Assembly: GCA_017483235.1 (NCBI GenBank)
Contig: JAFULE010000175.1
Span: 1 to 9,082 of the forward strand
Direction of reading: 5' to 3'
Source: Faecalibacterium sp.
Lineage (GTDB): Bacteria > Bacillota > Clostridia > Oscillospirales > Ruminococcaceae
Length of the DNA stretch: 9,082 nucleotides
Shown here: piece by piece, positions 6,558 through 9,082 of the stretch
Layout: the number at the start of each line of letters is the position of its first letter
Numbering within the stretch: position 1 is the first letter of the stretch
Program-made: the position numbers and the translations under genes
The notes under the pieces: generated by a model
Told to the model about the DNA's origin: nothing
Database searches by the model: none
The model's input: only the letters and a program-made list of their open reading frames with translations

Positions 6558-6584
6558 GCCCGTGCGATGGCAGGATGATATACT
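6556..6584 (+). promoter_or_regulatory. Sigma-A-type promoter of the large repeat protein gene
   Basis: A -35 box TTGCCC (6556-6561, four of six to consensus), a 17-base spacer and TATACT (6579-6584) are present, the latter preceded by TG at 6576-6577 as an extended -10. The -35 overlaps the tail of the preceding terminator, a compact arrangement. The predicted start near 6591 gives a leader of about 48 bases. Confidence 0.75.
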
Positions 6585-6606
6585 ATACATAACTATATTC
6601 GTTTGA

Positions 6607-6622
6607 TTTGCCGCAAGGCAAA
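6607..6622 (+). other. Leader hairpin with GNRA tetraloop next to the ribosome binding site
   Basis: TTTGCC (6607-6612) and GGCAAA (6617-6622) form a six-pair stem closed by a GCAA tetraloop. It ends two bases before the GGGGAGGAG ribosome binding site (6625-6633). GTTTG at 6601-6605 can pair instead with CAAAC at 6619-6623, so two mutually exclusive folds exist. Any regulatory effect is inference. Confidence 0.45.
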
Positions 6623-6638
6623 CAGGGGAGGAGTCTGT

Positions 6639-9082
6639 ATGAATGATATCCTTTTTCTGCAAAAGATTCTGCCGTTTATGAAGCAGTATGTCACCCTTCA
6701 AACCGCCGATCAGTCGATGGACGGTTTTCTGGTGAATTATGATATGAACCGCCGTATGCTGGTGGTAATGGGCATGCAGGGCCAGCAGGAGATCCCGGCG
6801 CAGATGGTGCGTGCTGTCAGCCTGATGGGCAACACTGTGGTGTTTGATGAGCTGGAGCAGCCGCAAGCGGAGCCAGCACCGCCTGCCGTTCCGGCCCCGG
6901 CTGAAACGGTACCTGTGCGCTCTGCCGTACCGACCAAGGAGGAAAATAAAAACAACGCTTTTGTGCGCGCGCTGCTGGCCGATGATCTGAACGCTGCTGC
7001 CGCCACCGAAGCGCAGCCCGGCGCGCTGGCGGGCATGGGCTATTCCCAGCAGGAGTGTCAGCAGATCCATACTGCGCTGTATGCCGAGGATTTGCCCCGC
7101 GGCCTTGCCCCGGCACAGGTGGGGGATCGCTTGATGAAGGTGCAGGGCGGCCGCGACGAGCTGCCCCTGATCTACTGGAAAAAGGCTCTGCCGGAAACCC
7201 TGCCGCAGATGGTGCAGTATTATTTTGCTGCACAAAACTGGAATGAAATTGCCGCACTGGGCAAGGCGTATCCCAACCGGATGAGTGCCGCCGAAGGGCT
7301 TGTGCACCCTTGGGCAGCAGCGCTGGCCCAAACCGACCGGCAGGCGCTGCTGGCCCTTGCACTGGAAAGCCCTGCCGTGCTGCACGACCCGGCTTTGTAT
7401 CCGGCCCTGAACGAAGCAGCAGTTCAGTATGGCGTCGAAACAGATCAGCAGCTGATCTGTGCCGTTGCCCGTGTGGTGGCCGCGTATCCCGATGAAACAC
7501 AGCTGACCGACTATGAAACAAGCATTTTGAATGCCGACGGTGACGCATTGCAGCAGTACCGCACCGAGCAGGGAACTGCTATGCTGCAGGCTCAGGGTTA
7601 TACCGAAGAGCAGGCTGCATATATTGCGGGGCAGCTGCAGCGGCTTCCCACCGCCCTTGCCACCGGCAATGTGGGGCGGCGGTTTGGTTCGCTGCAGGGC
7701 AACATCCATTTCTTAAGCGAAAAATACCTGTGGCGCACCCTGACCGAAAGCCCCAAAAAGGTGCTGCCGGCCATGTTCTCTATTCTGGGCCCCAAGGTTA
7801 CCCCGGCCACCGCACTGCTGAATGGTCAGCCGGTCTGCAGCCGCGACCCCGAATTGCAGCATCTGTATCGTACAGTGGTGCTGCCTCAGCTGGATCAGTA
7901 CGATGAAAAAAAGCGGCTCAGCCTTTTGTATCTTGATAGTCTGATGCGCTGCGGCCAGAACGAACAGGCACTGGCCTGCGCCGAAATGTGCTGCGAAAAT
8001 TCCAACGATCCGGAACTGCTGCAGCGGGTGGTGGAGCTTGCCGAAAGTACCGACCCGGTGCGTTACCGTCAGTTGATCCAGAACTGCCGCCGTCAGGCTT
8101 CCAACGCCCGCCCCAATGAGTTTGAGCAGATGCTTCTTCAGATGGACCGGCGGGTGATGGACTACATCAACCAGCCCGAACGTCTGGAGGCCATGGGCTA
8201 CCAGAAAACCAAGGTGCAAAGCATCTGTTCCAGGCTGGCCCAGACCAACAAATACCCCACCGGCAACGATGCCTATAGCCAGTATCAGCGGCTGTATTTC
8301 ATTCAGGAAAACACCAACTATCTTGCCGAGCGGTATCTGCGCCGGGCCATCGGCCAGTGTAGCGCTCCGGCCGAACGTGCCCGTATGCAGGGCAATCTGT
8401 TTACCTTGCTGTGCCGCGACGGACGATACGAAGAGGCGGCAGACTATCTGCCCTCGGAACAGGAGATCGAAGCCAATCTGCGGTTGACCAACCTGTTTGC
8501 GGTGCTGCGTACCCTGTACGCCACCGGTCAGTACGAAAAATATCTGCAGTTGTACAATCGCCGTGCACAGGTGGTGGCCGACCCGCTCAAGGCGTTGCCG
8601 GTGCTGGATGTACTGCAGGCGGCCGGCGCTATGCTGGCCTGCGGCCATACCCCCGATCTGAACGCCATGCTGGATGCCAAATGGAACGATGCGGTCATGC
8701 TGCGCAATGATATCCGTGCTCCACTGGGCGGCTTACTGAAAATTGCCGCTGACCGGCAGCAGTATGCTGTGTGTGTCAGCTTGCTGCATCGCTTTGCATC
8801 GCGCCCCTTCAGCTGGTCGCAGCATGGGCTGCAGCAGCTGGCTGCAGCAATGCTGGAGCAGGGGCAGCAAACTTTGTCGGATGCAGTGTGGCAGGGCTTG
8901 TGTACCGTGCCGGACAGCGAAGCTTCGGTTTGTTTGCTGCAGTTGTTTAACCTTGCCCCCTCAGCCGACCCTGCACAGGCCGCTGTGACCATGGTCATGG
9001 CGGTGCAGCCGGAGCAGTTTACCGCCGAAAGCAGCAGCTGGCTGTCGCTTTTGTGGCCCTTGCTGGCCGAAACGCCGGTGGC
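6639..9082 (+). CDS. Large unrecognised helical-repeat protein, 3' end beyond window
   Basis: The frame stays open from the ATG to the window edge (814 codons plus two bases), and no stop is seen. GGGGAGGAG (6625-6633) and a clear promoter support the start. There is no signal peptide, membrane segment or enzyme motif that I can identify. Residues 17-70 look like a small beta-barrel; GFLVNYD (29-35) followed by a hydrophobic strand resembles the Sm1 pattern. Residues 73-106 are a Pro/Ala/Glu-rich linker. From about 108 on the chain is mostly helical, with TPR-like hairpins and scattered cysteines. Three diverged copies of a module start at residues 130, 316 and 516 (GY near the front, a Q-G/E-N/G turn, then aromatic-Leu-x-Arg/Lys). 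Codon use and GC match the neighbours, so recent transfer is not indicated. A scaffold or RNA/protein-binding role would fit the architecture but is inference only. Confidence 0.85.
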   Translation, partial: MNDILFLQKILPFMKQYVTLQTADQSMDGFLVNYDMNRRMLVVMGMQGQQEIPAQMVRAVSLMGNTVVFDELEQPQAEPAPPAVPAPAETVPVRSAVPTKEENKNNAFVRALLADDLNAAAATEAQPGALAGMGYSQQECQQIHTALYAEDLPRGLAPAQVGDRLMKVQGGRDELPLIYWKKALPETLPQMVQYYFAAQNWNEIAALGKAYPNRMSAAEGLVHPWAAALAQTDRQALLALALESPAVLHDPALYPALNEAAVQYGVETDQQLICAVARVVAAYPDETQLTDYETSILNADGDALQQYRTEQGTAMLQAQGYTEEQAAYIAGQLQRLPTALATGNVGRRFGSLQGNIHFLSEKYLWRTLTESPKKVLPAMFSILGPKVTPATALLNGQPVCSRDPELQHLYRTVVLPQLDQYDEKKRLSLLYLDSLMRCGQNEQALACAEMCCENSNDPELLQRVVELAESTDPVRYRQLIQNCRRQASNARPNEFEQMLLQMDRRVMDYINQPERLEAMGYQKTKVQSICSRLAQTNKYPTGNDAYSQYQRLYFIQENTNYLAERYLRRAIGQCSAPAERARMQGNLFTLLCRDGRYEEAADYLPSEQEIEANLRLTNLFAVLRTLYATGQYEKYLQLYNRRAQVVADPLKALPVLDVLQAAGAMLACGHTPDLNAMLDAKWNDAVMLRNDIRAPLGGLLKIAADRQQYAVCVSLLHRFASRPFSWSQHGLQQLAAAMLEQGQQTLSDAVWQGLCTVPDSEASVCLLQLFNLAPSADPAQAAVTMVMAVQPEQFTAESSSWLSLLWPLLAETPV
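7026..7190 (+). repeat. Protein repeat module copy 1 (residues 130-184)
   Basis: Copy 1 carries LAGMGYSQQECQQI at the front, LPRGL in the middle, DRLMKVQGG and then YWKKAL. It aligns with copies 2 and 3 at the GY pair, an Ile and Leu of the first helix, the (R)(L/F)-x3-Q turn and the closing aromatic/basic-x-A/T-L helix. Confidence 0.6.
7584..7742 (+). repeat. Protein repeat module copy 2 (residues 316-368)
   Basis: Copy 2 carries LQAQGYTEEQAAYI, ATGN, RRFGSLQGN and EKYLWRTL. It is the closest partner of copy 3 (shared GN, Q-x-N, E-(K/R)-Y-L-x-R) and starts 186 residues after copy 1. Confidence 0.65.
8184..8351 (+). repeat. Protein repeat module copy 3 (residues 516-571)
   Basis: Copy 3 carries LEAMGYQKTKVQSI, PTGN, QRLYFIQEN and ERYLRRAI, starting 200 residues after copy 2. 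A fourth copy would be expected near residue 710, but I could not recognise one there. Confidence 0.65.

Noticed and set aside
6435..7709. A 424-codon minus-strand frame, and a neighbouring one at 7713-8648
   Set aside because: Both lie opposite the long + strand frame, which has a promoter, ribosome binding site and internal protein repeats; their translations look like antisense shadow.
8820..8870. Dense CTGCAG/CAGCTG repeats near the end of the window
   Set aside because: They reflect Leu-Gln/Ala-Ala codons (CTG, CAG, GCA) used throughout the region rather than a DNA-level repeat element.

Overview
The window reads as a high-GC Firmicute chromosome segment. Gene families, strong GGAGG ribosome binding sites, TTG/TATACT-type promoters and an obligate-anaerobe oxygen/NO defence module together suggest a gut Oscillospiraceae/Ruminococcaceae relative (Faecalibacterium, Gemmiger or Subdoligranulum type). 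That placement is inference from gene style, not from a marker gene. No mobile element, CRISPR array, rRNA or tRNA was seen, and no gap between genes exceeds 140 bases.

Region 1 (1-2320, + strand) is a tight housekeeping operon: a two-domain TsaC/Sua5 threonylcarbamoyl-AMP synthase (tRNA t6A modification), dephospho-CoA kinase CoaE (ATGA overlap), and a membrane-anchored SLT-type lytic transglycosylase whose start lies inside coaE. It ends at a perfect 16-bp GC-rich hairpin that also faces the convergent gene behind it.

Region 2 (2321-4542, - strand) holds a GH32 sucrose/fructan hydrolase and, 41 bases upstream of it in the same direction, a Crp/Fnr-family regulator that lacks the usual cAMP-contact residues.

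Region 3 (4543-6557) is a divergent pair of transcription units. The regulator is transcribed leftward. A two-gene unit (a 4Fe-4S protein with a Cys-rich C-terminal domain, then an FprA-type flavodiiron protein) runs rightward and ends at a perfect hairpin terminator. The 85-base divergent promoter region carries a perfect 16-bp palindrome and a second near-perfect 27-bp dyad over the two -10 boxes. The palindrome is centred exactly 41.5 bases before the predicted rightward start site, the classical class II activator position for Crp/Fnr proteins, and falls between the leftward start site and the regulator's start codon. The layout predicts a self-limiting regulator that switches on O2 or NO detoxification.

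Region 4 (6558-9082, + strand) has its own promoter and a 5' leader hairpin, followed by one long open frame that runs off the window (at least 814 codons). I do not recognise the protein. It has a small beta-rich N-terminal segment reminiscent of an Sm fold, a Pro/Ala linker, then a long helical body with three diverged copies of a roughly 55-residue module about 190 residues apart. This is the best candidate for something undescribed in the window.
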